Positions 19,754-29,301 of a DNA stretch of 64,000 nucleotides are shown here, piece by piece. Each line of letters begins with the position of its first letter. Position 1 is the first letter of the stretch. The stretch comes from Bryum argenteum. Its lineage: Eukaryota; Streptophyta; Bryopsida; Bryales; Bryaceae. The stretch covers positions 3,860,648-3,924,647 of the forward strand of contig CM073329.1 in the NCBI GenBank assembly GCA_037043015.1, read 5' to 3'. Both the position numbers and the translations under genes were made by a program. The notes under the pieces were generated by a model. That model worked only from the letters and a program-made list of their open reading frames with translations. It did not search any database and was not told where the DNA came from.

Positions 19754-22130
19754 TCAACGCCGCGAGGGGGCGGGCCTCCGATTCGGTCGGGCTTGCTCTC
19801 GAGGAAGCTGGCGACCGCTGCGAGGGGGTTCGTCCCCATTGTAAATCCGCCGAAGTGCCTCGGCCACGGCCCGATGCACCAGCACATGGTTGCCACGGAA
19901 GTTGAGTGTGTGGGTGTACACATCGAACACCGTGCCTCCTAACGTCCGGTTACAGGCCGGACATTGTCGCCCCTGTGCTTCGGGGTCTGCGTAATGTGCC
20001 GCTAGGTCGGGGTGTTCGTGGAAGTACTTCAATACGAAGTGCATCGACTCTGTGGCCTCGTCTCCATCCTCGTCCGCATTCTCGATATTCCATCCCTCGT
20101 GCTCCTCCTGTTGGAGGATGACTTGCCTGTGTCGAGCCAAGGACTGAGGAGAAGGCCGTGTGCGCAACGGGGAAAACACCGGCAGAGGATTTGAGGGTGT
20201 CATGGGGGACTCGGCCCTTTTTGGCCAGGGGTAAGTGCCATCCGCATTTTGTCTGACCGGGGACTCGTATTGTGTCGGGGGGGACAGAATGGGGAGGTGA
20301 TACTGCGGGGAGCTTACCGAGGCATGCGGTCGTGGTGATTGGTGTGGTGTTTGCTCGTGGTCGGTAAACCCCTCGGGTATTTCTACTCTCTCCTCCCCTA
20401 TTTGTGTTGAGAATTGGTACATTCCTTCCCCGGAGTCAGCTTCCATATCCCTGTCCTCGGTTTGTGCGCGGGTGTCCTCCTCCTGTGCGTCGTAATCCTC
20501 CGTGGGGGTGTGTTTTCGGAATTGTGTCAACTCCGGCTCATCCTGCATGTGTGTTTCCTCCTCATCTTCCCCGAGGAAGGGCTCCCCCTGGCTGCCCCAG
20601 TTGTTGTCGGAGATCTCCAGATCCAGGGTGATGAGTGCATCGCTCGTGCACTGATCCAGGAACGAGGCCGGGGGTTCTTCGAGCGTGGGGGGTGTGGCTC
20701 GCAGCAGTTGGTAGGCTGCTGTGGCTATCACCCGGGCCGCATGGTTTGTCCATGCCATTTTGTTTGCCTCAAAATTTTCGCGGGCACTGTCCACCTCCTG
20801 GCGCTGTCGTTGTATCACTTCCACGTCCAAGGTGCTGGGTGGCGGGGCCGTGGACTTGAGAGCCAGTTCCTCGGTGAGTGCTTTACACTGTGCCACGAGT
20901 TCGGTGGTTTGTCGGTCGAGCCGCTCAATCCTCTCACGGTCCCTGGCACTCTGGTCTTCGAAGGACTTGGATCTTTCCGTGGCGGCCTGTAACTCCAAGT
21001 CCCTCGTGTTGAGCTGATTTTGCAGGGTTGTTACCTGCCCCTGCAGCTGCTCCGTGCGAAGCTGAGCCTCCAGCTTGTACGCCTCCAAGGTTTTGTGTGC
21101 CGCGGCCTGGGTGGTCTGCACAAGTTGGGCGGTGTGTCGCTTGTGTCGAGTCTCCCATTCCCTGTATTTAGCCGTGGCGGTCTGCTGCTGTTGCTCTGTG
21201 ACGTGGAGAAAACTGAGGATGTCTTCCATGCAGGTCTCCATGGTTCGCTTCTGTGCTTCGAATGCCGTGGTGCGGGGACCGAACTGTGTGGCTGTGGAGG
21301 TGCTGGCCACCTCCATGGGACCCCCTTCAATGACCTCGGCCTCCTCGGTGCGTGGCCTCTTGCCTCTGTGGGGTGGCGTGATGCTTGGTTTTGTGGCCTC
21401 CGCTAACTCCCGTTGTATCTCCAGGAAGGTGCCCATGGCCCACGGATGGTGATTAGCTCTGTGATAGTCTAAAAAGTGGCCGATGAATTGCGTGAGGAAC
21501 GGGGCTATGGGGCTTTCGTATGTATCGCTGTGTACGTGCCCCTGAATTTGGCTCACCGCGTTGCCATCCACGAGCTTGCCCCAGTTGATTTTCTCTCCCC
21601 GGCCCGCCATGACACACAGTGCGATTTGATTCGGGTGTACTGCGTTGCAATCGTTCCTGAAAAATATTTGGCTGAGTATACCCCGAATCCTGCCAAACCA
21701 AGGGTCGGGCATGTTGGGGTTGCTGCGTGTAATCTCATAGACATCGAACTTGCCATCCCCCCCGCGCCGGGTACCCGTGGGTGTAAACCGTGGTGTCCGG
21801 TTGTGGCAGACTGCTGCTGTGCTGCGACCAGCTTGTCACCCCTGTGCCGTCCCATCCAAAAAATTGGTAGAGGTACCTCGGGGAGTATTGTACGAGGACC
21901 CCTTCCACGACCCCGGCCACGTCCCGGTTGCTGGGATCCTCCAACTGTCTTTCCCGCATCGAGGAAATGAACGCGCGGCAGCGACTGAGGTCAATGTTTT
22001 CGCGGAGGTTATTGGCGTAGCGCAACAACCCTGCCTGGGAGAGCCACTCCATGTCCGGGTACTTCTTCCACTCCGCAATCTGCCTGGGGATGTACAAGGG
22101 TTTGCGATCCCGGGGAGCACCGCGCGCCAT
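19754..22130 (-). CDS. Gypsy copy B ORF3, coiled-coil and Cys/His-motif protein (frame break at a homopolymer)
   Basis: It starts at MARGAPRDRKPLYIPRQIAE (22130) and ends RRPAPSRR at 19754. Copy A encodes the same protein, strongly conserved. The first part (about 130 residues) is globular and includes LYQFFGWDGTGVTSW. A run of seven C on the plus strand (21757-21763) shifts the frame relative to copy A, and the sequence continues with NPDPWFGRIRG-type homology to the end. The middle is a long coiled coil (TEQQQQTATAKYREWE through DRERIERLDRQTTELV), then a Pro-rich linker. The C-terminus has ESMHFVLKYFHEHPDLAAHY and C-x2-C-x13-H-x7-H, a possible single zinc-binding motif. No membrane segments were seen, so it does not look like an envelope protein. 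Function unknown. Confidence 0.8.
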
Positions 22131-23482
22131 AGCTGCTGCGACCTGCAACGGGGTTCGGACACTAGAAAGAACAGAGGTGCAAAGGGGCGAGGTGTGTGAG
22201 ATCGCCGCGCCGCAACAAAACTTGAGCTGTGGCGAAGGAGGTGAGAGAATGAGGTTGAGCCCCGGGGATCCCCTCGGTATGTAAGCTCGCACTGACTGCT
22301 GAGAGAGAGGAGTGGAAATGATGGAGTTGGCCGTGGCGGCGGCTCCTTTTAAAAGATACAGTGATGATGCCTCGGGGGTCGATTTTGGTGATGATGCCTC
22401 GGGCGGATCCAGGGGGGTAATTATGGCATTGATTGGCCACTCCCCGAGACTGTGACCCCCTGGGTTTTTGCCATGGGCAACATGGATGTGGCTGATGTAT
22501 GCGCATGGTATGGGCATTATCATGGCCGAGGCGGGGGGGGCTCCTTGTGCGGCTAGGGCCCATGGATTGTCCACGTGGTTTCCTGCCGAGGCTTCCCTGT
22601 GCTCTTGTTTTTTGGTGTCTGCGTTTGTGTGCTTGTGTACGTCCCCCCGAGTTTCTGCCTGGTGTCCCCTGATGCCATGGTGATTCGTTCCCTCGGCTTG
22701 TGTGTCCATGGTGTCTGCGGAAGATGTTTTTTCGTTTGCGGGATCCTTGGTGTGTGCATCTCCGTCACGTGCCTCGGCTGCCAATGTGGTGTGTATATCT
22801 TGTAAACTAAGAGCTGTCGTAAGTTGTGGTGTTAGAGTATGGTATTGCTTTAGTTTTGCAGCGTTGACTATCGTGGCGTGGGGATCATAATTTGTGTTGT
22901 TGACAAGGAGGACGGTATTGTTGGGCAGGGCTAATTGTACTGTATATGGGCCGTGCCATATAGACTCAAATTTAGATTTTTTGAGTTTAGGATCGCGTGG
23001 GCACCAGAGGACCTGGTCACCTTTCTGAAACAATCGCGGGGGCTGCGTGCCTTGGAAGTGACGGATGGCCAAGGCTTGCTTGTGCAGGATGTGCGATGTG
23101 GCCAATGCCCGCAGTTCCTCAAGGTGGTGAAGATCTCCGATGCGGGCTGCGAGCACCCTGTGAGGAGTGTAATCCCTTGGCTGTAATGTCTGGAATGTCG
23201 GCACAATGTATTCCGTGGGTAATAAAGGTTGGGTGCCATAAACCATTTCAAACGGGCTAGCGTTTGTGGCGGTTTTAATGGCTACTCGGTATGCCCAGAG
23301 TGCAGCTGGTAGGCAATCGTCCCAATCGGTTTGGTTAGCATGGACGAATCTTTTCAGCATATTGATCAATGTTTTATTCGTGGATTCGGCTTGTCCATTT
23401 CCCTGGGGGTAATAGACAGTGCTGGTTCGATGCTTGATAACATGGTTGTCGAGGAGGTCTTGGATGACAGTGTTCACAAAAT
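22131..23482 (-). pseudogene. Gypsy copy B integrase C-terminal part and linker, out of frame with gag-pol
   Basis: Homology resumes immediately after the break with [14 protein letters not shown] and the catalytic Glu motif YYPQGNGQAESTNK. It continues through ALWAYRVAIKTATN and the GPY module (FESIWHGPYTVQLAL). A linker of about 220 residues, rich in Asp, Thr, Ala and His, then runs without any stop into the Met of ORF3 at 22130, in the same frame. The D-D-E triad would be complete if the one-base gap near 23485 were absent. The lesion is therefore recent or could be a sequencing/assembly error. Confidence 0.85.
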
Positions 23483-26400
23483 GGTACCCTGATCTGATAC
23501 TATTTCCAGGGGGCATCCAAACCTCGTGATTATATTTTCGTAGATAAACGAGGCCGTGACTACTGCGGTGTTAGTGCGCAATGGTTTGGCCTCGACCCAT
23601 TTCGTGGTATAGTCCGTGGCCACCAGGATATACTTGTACCCTTGGCGTGTGGTGGGTTTTATCGGACCCACGAAGTCTAATCCCCACCTTTGGAATGGTC
23701 CCAATGGTGGTATGGCTTTCATGGGTACTCGACCTTGGTGCTGAAAGTTTGTCGTGGATATTTGGCAGGCGTGGCAGTTCTTGACATAGGTAATGACGTC
23801 CTTGTGCAACGTCGGCCACCAGTATTTTGCGGAGAGAATCTTTTTTACCGTGGTGTCGGGGCCTTGGTGGCCCCCCGCGGGTCCATCGTGGAGGTGCGCT
23901 ATGATCTGCTGCTGCTGGTGAGCGGGTACGCACAACCGGATTTCCTGATCCGGCCCACGTTTGTACAGCTTTGCTTGGACCACGGTATAAGGCAATGTTG
24001 TTTGCACAAAGCTAATCTTGCGAGTCCCTGTTATGCCCACGGGGGTGTGGCCCGTGGTGAGGTATCGGATGATATCAGTCCTCCAATCTGCCTCGTGTTC
24101 CTCGGGGTCCGTGGCTATTTGAGTAGCCTGCACATATGCCTCATTGAAAGAATCATCGATTCCCTCCGCGGCAGTGTTGGTATCCCTGGACAGATAGTCG
24201 GCCATGATGTGCCTCTTCCCCGGGACGTAGACCACTTCGAAGTCGTATTCGAGTAATATCATGATCCACCGAGCTACCCTCCCCGTGACCAAGGTTTGAT
24301 TCACGAGGTAGGACAGGCTGTGGTGGTCGACCATGAAACTAAATTTCTTCCCGAGGAGGTAATGTCTAAATTTTTTAACAGCGTAGATCATTGCGAGGGC
24401 CTCACGTTCCGTGGTGGAGTAATTCCTCTCGGCTTGGTTGAGTAATCGGCTAGCGTAGGCCACGGGTTGATCGTGTTTGCCATTTATGTTCTGTGCTAAC
24501 ATCACCCCCACGGCAATGTTGGATGCATCGGTGTGGACGTGGAACGGTTTAGACCAGTCTGGAGCAATGAGAATGGGTGCGTTTGAATAGGCCTTTTTTA
24601 TCTTTTCCAGGGCTGCTTGGGCCTCCGGCGTCCAGTCCCGGGGGTACGTGTACTTGGCATGGTTCAGTGCGGTGATTGGTGCAGTAATGTGTGCCAATTT
24701 TTCGATGTAGATTCGGTTGAACTGTGCTAAGCCCAGGAGCCGTTGGACACCCTTTTGGTTTAGTGGAGGTGTCATGTCCAGGATATCCTTGATTTTCGCG
24801 GGGTCGGGGAGTTTGCCGTGCTTGCAAACGATGTAACCCAAGATGACCCCGGCGAAGTATAGGAACATGCACTTGTCCGCGTTGAGACTCACCCCGTTAG
24901 TTCTGCAGGCGTGGAAAATTTGCCTGAGGTGTGAGACGTGGTCCTTCATTTTGCCGTAGACGGTTCCATCGTCCAGATAGATTCTGAAAAATTGTTTGAG
25001 ATACGGCCTGAAAATTAATTCCATGACGCGCTGGAATGTCATGGGTGCGTTTTTGGCCCCAAATGGCATGCGTTCAAATTGGTATGGCCCCCATTCCGTG
25101 GAAAAAGCTGTCTTTCCTTTATCCTGCTCAGCCATGGCTACTTGGTAATACCCCGAGAAGCAATCGAGGAACGAGTACATCTCATGTCCGGCAACCTCAT
25201 CGATGATCTCCTCCATGTATGGTAACGGGTAGTGATCCTTTTTTGTTGCTGCGTTGAGTTTTCGGAAATCCACGCAGATACGCAACGTGCCGTTTTTCTT
25301 GGGGATAATCACCATGGGGGAGAGCCAAGGTGCTGCATCCACGGGGGAAATGAACTTGGCGTGGAGAAGTTTGTCCAATTCCGCTTTGACCCGAGCGGCG
25401 TAGTTTGGGTTCATTCTGTATCGCCTTTGCTGTACTGGGGTTGCTCCGGGGACGAGGTCAATGGTATGTTCAGCCAGGGCATTGGGAATACCCTTCAGGT
25501 CCTCGTGGTTCCAGGCGAATATGTCTTTGTACTCGTGAAACAGGGCGATGGCCGCCTGCTTGATGGCTGGGGGCGCGTCGGTGTTGATTTTGATATATTT
25601 GGGCTCTTCTGATGTTCCGAGGTTTACTAGCTGCACCCGTTCCTTGGCCCCGTGCGTCCATCCCGTGATGGTCTCATGACACAATGCTTCTTTTGCCGGG
25701 ACAGCATTTACCACCACGTCCCCGGCTATCTCTTGAGTGAAATGTTCGGGGATGTCTAATTTCTCTTCCTGTACTAAACTAGCTAAATGGATTTCGGCCA
25801 CGGGTATTAAGCTGGGGTGGACGTGGAGTACTAGGGCTTCCTGATCGTTCGTAAATTCTGTCGGCCAATCAGTCCCGGTAGAGGTCCGGATCTGACTGAT
25901 CTTAGCACGAGTCAAACAACTATCCACGGGTATCACCACGGTTCTCCCGTGGCGTTGAATGTGGATCTGGTTTTTGGTCCAGTCGTGTATGGCCTGCATG
26001 TCTCGTAACCAAGGTCTTCCTAAAATTACCGGAAAACCGCTGTTTTGAGGCATCTCGATTATTACGAACGTTGCTGGTGTTGATACCCCATGTATCGTAA
26101 TCCCCACCATGGTGAGAATTCCCAAGGGTGTGACGGGGGCGTCGTTAGCCATGCGTAAAATAAACCGGGCACTCCGGGGTTGTGGTAGTCCTAATGCTCG
26201 TCGGACGTGGTTGCTCATTACATTCACGCCGGATCCCCCATCGACGAGGACGTTGGTCAGTGTCTGTCCCCCTAATTGTACGTGGATTACTGCCGCGTCG
26301 GGGTCGATTGTGGCGGCGTTAACTTCCACGAACGTGGGGTCGGGTTTGGTTTCTGTTATCACAGCCCGTTGCAAATATTGTTGTAACTCCGGGCTGATTT

Positions 26401-27922
26401 GTACAAGCTTTGCCAAGGTGATGGTGACGTTGGTCGTGTCTAGAACTTGCTGCAGGGTGCGGTCCGTGGCACACCTTTGATCTGTAGGCGCGGTTTCCAG
26501 GTCCTTCTGGAGATTCGTCCTCATGTTATGTAGTCGTTCCCAGTGATGTTCCGGAAATGGCTTCCGGTGCTCTATCACGTGGTTGGCGGGGATCGCTTTT
26601 GACCGGGTAGTCACTGCGGCGGCCGAAATCATGGACACATTTGTTTCGGGACCGTGGACCTTAGTCAATGTTACTCCTCCTCTCCTAGGGGCCGTGGGAT
26701 TAGTGTTTGGATGTCCCTGGGCGCCAGTGTTTCTACCTTGGGTCCACTTCTGCTTGAATACTGGACACTGACTGCGCCGATGGTCTAAACCTCCGCATTC
26801 CCAGCACGCGTCAGAACGTCCCGGTTGGAATGCATCCACGTTAACTTCCTCGGGGTATACCGAGGCCGTGGTGTTCCTAGGTCGCCTGTGATCCTGGGGC
26901 GGGGTGGCATTGGCCGAGTACCAACACCTCCCAGGGTGTGTCTTTCCGCACGTCTCACATAACGGTGGTGCCATCCGAGCATCTTGCCGTGCCGAGGGTA
27001 AGGGTAGTATGGGTGTTTGTGTCTGCTTCAGCGCCATAAGTTCCCGGCTGATGTCATTTGCCGCTGAGAGGATGTCCGGTAGTGTTTTGACTCCACGGAT
27101 AACAATACCCTGCTGGATCCATGGAAGTAAGCCTTTTTTGAACCATTCACACATGTATTCCTCCTCGGGCCGTTGACTAAGTTTGTCGGCCAATTGTTTA
27201 AATCTATCATAAAACTTATCCACCGGCTCGTTCGTGGATTGTGTAATCGATCCCAACGCTCGGAGGACTTCCGAACTTGTTTTGAGTTTTCGGAACTTAT
27301 GCAAAAAACTACGCTCCATATCCTCCCAACTGGCATTGCTGTGTTCGGTTTCGAAGTCAATGTACCAGTTAATATGATTCCCTTGGAGCGTGGTACCAAA
27401 AATATTCTGTAAATCCGTGGCATGAAAAATGCCGTTCGTACGGGCTATCACCTTAAACCTCCGAATGTGCCAATCCGGGTCCCCAGACTCGTCAAACACG
27501 GGGTAAGGTATCTTGGGTAACTTGGCCAGGGTGTCAAGACTTCCGGGGTGGTGTGACACAGGAGGTATCCCTGCGGATAACGCTACTGGTGCCGGTGGAG
27601 GCATTCCCGACGTGCTTGCACTGGCCGCGGCATTGTTCTCTCTGAGTATTGTTGCAGACCTTGCTGCTTCGGCTGGTTCTTCCACACTCCTGGGCGTGGA
27701 AGCAATGACCTCGGGAGCTACATTGCCTTGGAGGTCCTGGTACTTGAGGCTGAGTAGTTCCAGTTTGGCATTCGTAGCCTCGTTTTGAGCAGCTAGATCC
27801 GTCATCTGTTGCTTCATCCATTGTAGCAGCTCTCTGGTCTCATCTTCTTGTTGCACGATTTCTTCCATATCTGCAACCACATTTTCCACGGCTCTTTCCG
27901 CGGCATTTCTTCTTGGGGGCAT
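23474..27922 (-). CDS. Gypsy copy B gag-pol polyprotein (to integrase catalytic core)
   Basis: This is a 1482-codon frame from [10 protein letters not shown]. Approximate residues are: an N-terminal coiled coil 15-65; retrotransposon gag 130-290; a first Cys/His knuckle [12 protein letters not shown] at 322-333 and a CCHC knuckle C373-C376-H381-C386; an aspartic protease motif LVDGGSG at 559-565; reverse transcriptase about 860-1040 with FRIYLDD (catalytic DD at 984-985); RNase H from HTDAS at 1130 with TEREALA; the integrase HHCC zinc domain (H1343, H1352, C1383, C1386); and the first catalytic Asp residues D1416 (GLDFVG) and D1477 (SDQG). The frame stops two codons after SDQGT because of an apparent one-base deletion near 23485. 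The rest of integrase continues in another frame. Confidence 0.93.
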   Translation of the reverse strand: MPPRRNAAERAVENVVADMEEIVQQEDETRELLQWMKQQMTDLAAQNEATNAKLELLSLKYQDLQGNVAPEVIASTPRSVEEPAEAARSATILRENNAAASASTSGMPPPAPVALSAGIPPVSHHPGSLDTLAKLPKIPYPVFDESGDPDWHIRRFKVIARTNGIFHATDLQNIFGTTLQGNHINWYIDFETEHSNASWEDMERSFLHKFRKLKTSSEVLRALGSITQSTNEPVDKFYDRFKQLADKLSQRPEEEYMCEWFKKGLLPWIQQGIVIRGVKTLPDILSAANDISRELMALKQTQTPILPLPSARQDARMAPPLCETCGKTHPGRCWYSANATPPQDHRRPRNTTASVYPEEVNVDAFQPGRSDACWECGGLDHRRSQCPVFKQKWTQGRNTGAQGHPNTNPTAPRRGGVTLTKVHGPETNVSMISAAAVTTRSKAIPANHVIEHRKPFPEHHWERLHNMRTNLQKDLETAPTDQRCATDRTLQQVLDTTNVTITLAKLVQISPELQQYLQRAVITETKPDPTFVEVNAATIDPDAAVIHVQLGGQTLTNVLVDGGSGVNVMSNHVRRALGLPQPRSARFILRMANDAPVTPLGILTMVGITIHGVSTPATFVIIEMPQNSGFPVILGRPWLRDMQAIHDWTKNQIHIQRHGRTVVIPVDSCLTRAKISQIRTSTGTDWPTEFTNDQEALVLHVHPSLIPVAEIHLASLVQEEKLDIPEHFTQEIAGDVVVNAVPAKEALCHETITGWTHGAKERVQLVNLGTSEEPKYIKINTDAPPAIKQAAIALFHEYKDIFAWNHEDLKGIPNALAEHTIDLVPGATPVQQRRYRMNPNYAARVKAELDKLLHAKFISPVDAAPWLSPMVIIPKKNGTLRICVDFRKLNAATKKDHYPLPYMEEIIDEVAGHEMYSFLDCFSGYYQVAMAEQDKGKTAFSTEWGPYQFERMPFGAKNAPMTFQRVMELIFRPYLKQFFRIYLDDGTVYGKMKDHVSHLRQIFHACRTNGVSLNADKCMFLYFAGVILGYIVCKHGKLPDPAKIKDILDMTPPLNQKGVQRLLGLAQFNRIYIEKLAHITAPITALNHAKYTYPRDWTPEAQAALEKIKKAYSNAPILIAPDWSKPFHVHTDASNIAVGVMLAQNINGKHDQPVAYASRLLNQAERNYSTTEREALAMIYAVKKFRHYLLGKKFSFMVDHHSLSYLVNQTLVTGRVARWIMILLEYDFEVVYVPGKRHIMADYLSRDTNTAAEGIDDSFNEAYVQATQIATDPEEHEADWRTDIIRYLTTGHTPVGITGTRKISFVQTTLPYTVVQAKLYKRGPDQEIRLCVPAHQQQQIIAHLHDGPAGGHQGPDTTVKKILSAKYWWPTLHKDVITYVKNCHACQISTTNFQHQGRVPMKAIPPLGPFQRWGLDFVGPIKPTTRQGYKYILVATDYTTKWVEAKPLRTNTAVVTASFIYENIITRFGCPLEIVSDQGTIL

Positions 27923-27994
27923 CTTTTCTTCCCTTCAGGCTCGTGGCCGGGTATCTCTTCTCTTTTCTCTCTTTTTCTTACCTCAGCACTCCAT

Positions 27995-28011
27995 CCCCAG
28001 CATGGTCGCCA
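27995..28011 (-). other. Primer-binding site of gypsy copy B
   Basis: On the minus strand TTT and then TGGCGACCATGCTGGGG follow the 5' LTR. It begins TGG, as needed to pair with a tRNA CCA end. It resembles the TGGCGCCGTTGCCGGGG site of Athila/Tat-type plant elements but with several mismatches. The primer tRNA is not assigned with confidence. Confidence 0.55.
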
Positions 28012-28014
28012 AAA

Positions 28015-28798
28015 TGTTAGCCGGGGTCTTCGATGGAGGTGTCCGAGGTGTAAGGAACGGGACTGTATGGGTCAGCAAATGGGTAAAGACCGGGGCTCGG
28101 GGTTTAAATCACAGTTAGCCCCGGGTCCGGGTAGGTCGTTTGACTCGAGACCGTAATCACTCAGTGATTAGGCCGGGTAAGTCAATCCGGTGAGCTCGGG
28201 GCAGTACTCTGTCGGCCCGAGTCCCAGGGTTATGGTGCCTTGCGGGTTTCTCTCCTGTGTGCGACTCCACGGCCGCGGCGTGTGTGTGTGTGTGTGTTCG
28301 CTGCAGTGTAGGTCCGTCGACGGGGAGAACATCCACGAGGAGAGGGCCTTTTCAACCACGTAGCGTGCACTGAGACACAACAATCCCAACCCAGATTTCC
28401 ACGGTGCCACGGCGATTGCAAGATGTAGACCACAGGAGTTTAGAAATAGGGAAGGAGGGAGAGAGGGATAAGCACAAGGTTAGAAGTAGGGGAACTGGAC
28501 TGAGTCCTGTTTGCATTGAATTGTGAACGCCCAAGGTACAAAGATCGCAAGCATGCGTTGTGACTATCACGACATTCGTGCACTACAGAGACTGGCTAAT
28601 GTGTAAATCCTCCTCTATTTATAATAAAACCTAATTCTTGCGTTGTTCTTCGGCCTTAACTCCCTGCGCCCCTGCTCTCGATCCTCGTGGTCCTCTGGTC
28701 ACTGCCTCGGCCTCGAGCCCCGTGGTTGTTTAATTCCTGGTCTTCCCCCGGGGTGTTGGTCTTCGGTAATGATACCCTTGGCACCGAGGCGGGTAACA
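28015..28798 (-). repeat. 5' LTR of gypsy copy B (784 bp)
   Basis: This is the promoter-bearing LTR for the minus-strand element, with TATAAATA at 28616-28623 on the minus strand. The three differences from the partner LTR lie at about 28189, 28202 and 28778. Confidence 0.95.
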
Positions 28799-28803
28799 AG
28801 GTG
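28799..28803. repeat. Target-site duplication of gypsy copy B, right (AGGTG)
   Basis: Matches 18920-18924 exactly. Confidence 0.95.
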
Positions 28804-28917
28804 CACTGTCAATAAATCAAATGTTTGGAAAGAAATCTTCCACAGTACATAAGAAATAGAAAACCGATTATAGTATTAAAAAGTCCTGTATTTGTAATGA
28901 TGTGATGTTTTTCCTTA

Positions 28918-29301
28918 TTAAATCTCATTTTCCTTCGTCACGGTCCTAACCCAGTAACTTTGCTCAACAACATTGTTTATATGCTTCATTACGGGACCCC
29001 ATATCTTATTATATGAATCAGAGTGTGATTTGCAGAAGTGTCCTAAAGCAAAAGAACTTACAAGAAGTGGTTCAATGAGCTGGGTGTCCCGCCCATACTT
29101 CCGGTGGTGTGTTTCCACTGTTTGTACAGTTTGGGACTTAAATCCGTGGCATGTTTCGCATCCACAAGGGTATCTTCGTATACCTTGACGGGCGGCTAAC
29201 GCCCTTTCAATGTGGTAAGCCTCCCCTAAGGGTGTAGGCCTCATTGTGTTTCGAGTTGTACTGATACCCTTTTTTTGAAAGGAATTCCTGGACACAAACA
29301 T
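28918..29301 (-). pseudogene. Transposase N-terminal (transposase-associated) exon
   Basis: The minus-strand open frame encodes RRYPCGCETCHGF, VETHHRKYGRDTQLIEPLL and FALGHFCKSHSDSYNKIW. This resembles the Cys/His-rich transposase-associated domain found at the N-terminus of plant CACTA transposases (CPC..C, then H..YG). It lies directly on the far side of the gypsy insertion from the zinc-ribbon exon and has the same orientation, so I treat it as an earlier exon of the same gene. The start codon and the donor are not certain. Confidence 0.65.

Larger units (their letters stand above)
18925..28798 (-). mobile_element. Complete Ty3/gypsy LTR retrotransposon copy B (9,874 bp)
   Basis: It has two 784-bp LTRs with TG...CA ends, AGGTG target duplications, a primer-binding site next to the 5' LTR (right side), gag-pol (23474-27922), an integrase C-terminal part in a shifted frame, a third ORF (19754-22130) and a polypurine tract at 19713-19724. 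Domain order gag-PR-RT-RH-INT identifies Ty3/gypsy. There is a GPY module after integrase and no chromodomain. The LTRs differ at only three positions, so insertion is recent. Two single-base frame breaks (about 23485 and in a seven-base homopolymer at 21757-21763) nevertheless interrupt the coding sequence. Confidence 0.95.
12066..29301 (-). pseudogene. CACTA TNP2-type transposase gene, multi-exon, frameshifted and split by gypsy copy B
   Basis: Reading from right to left, the pieces follow the order of plant CACTA transposases. They are: a transposase-associated N-terminal segment (28918-29301), a zinc-ribbon segment (18174-18873), the TNP2 core (17347-18160), the DMDV-like region and DUF4218 (14920-15820), then a DUF4216-type domain with an unusual tail (12066-13381). 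An acceptor, TTGTCTTGCAG, precedes the zinc-ribbon exon at about 18873. Copy B lies in the intron just upstream of it (18925-28798). Frame changes occur within single homologous blocks at about 12785, 13050 and between 15360 and 15600, so the gene is broken. The product would bind the terminal repeats and catalyse cut-and-paste transposition. Exact exon ends were not all resolved. Confidence 0.8.

Noticed and set aside
19754..22130. ORF3 of the gypsy element as an envelope gene
   Set aside because: No signal peptide, transmembrane helix or cleavage motif. It is a soluble coiled-coil protein by sequence.
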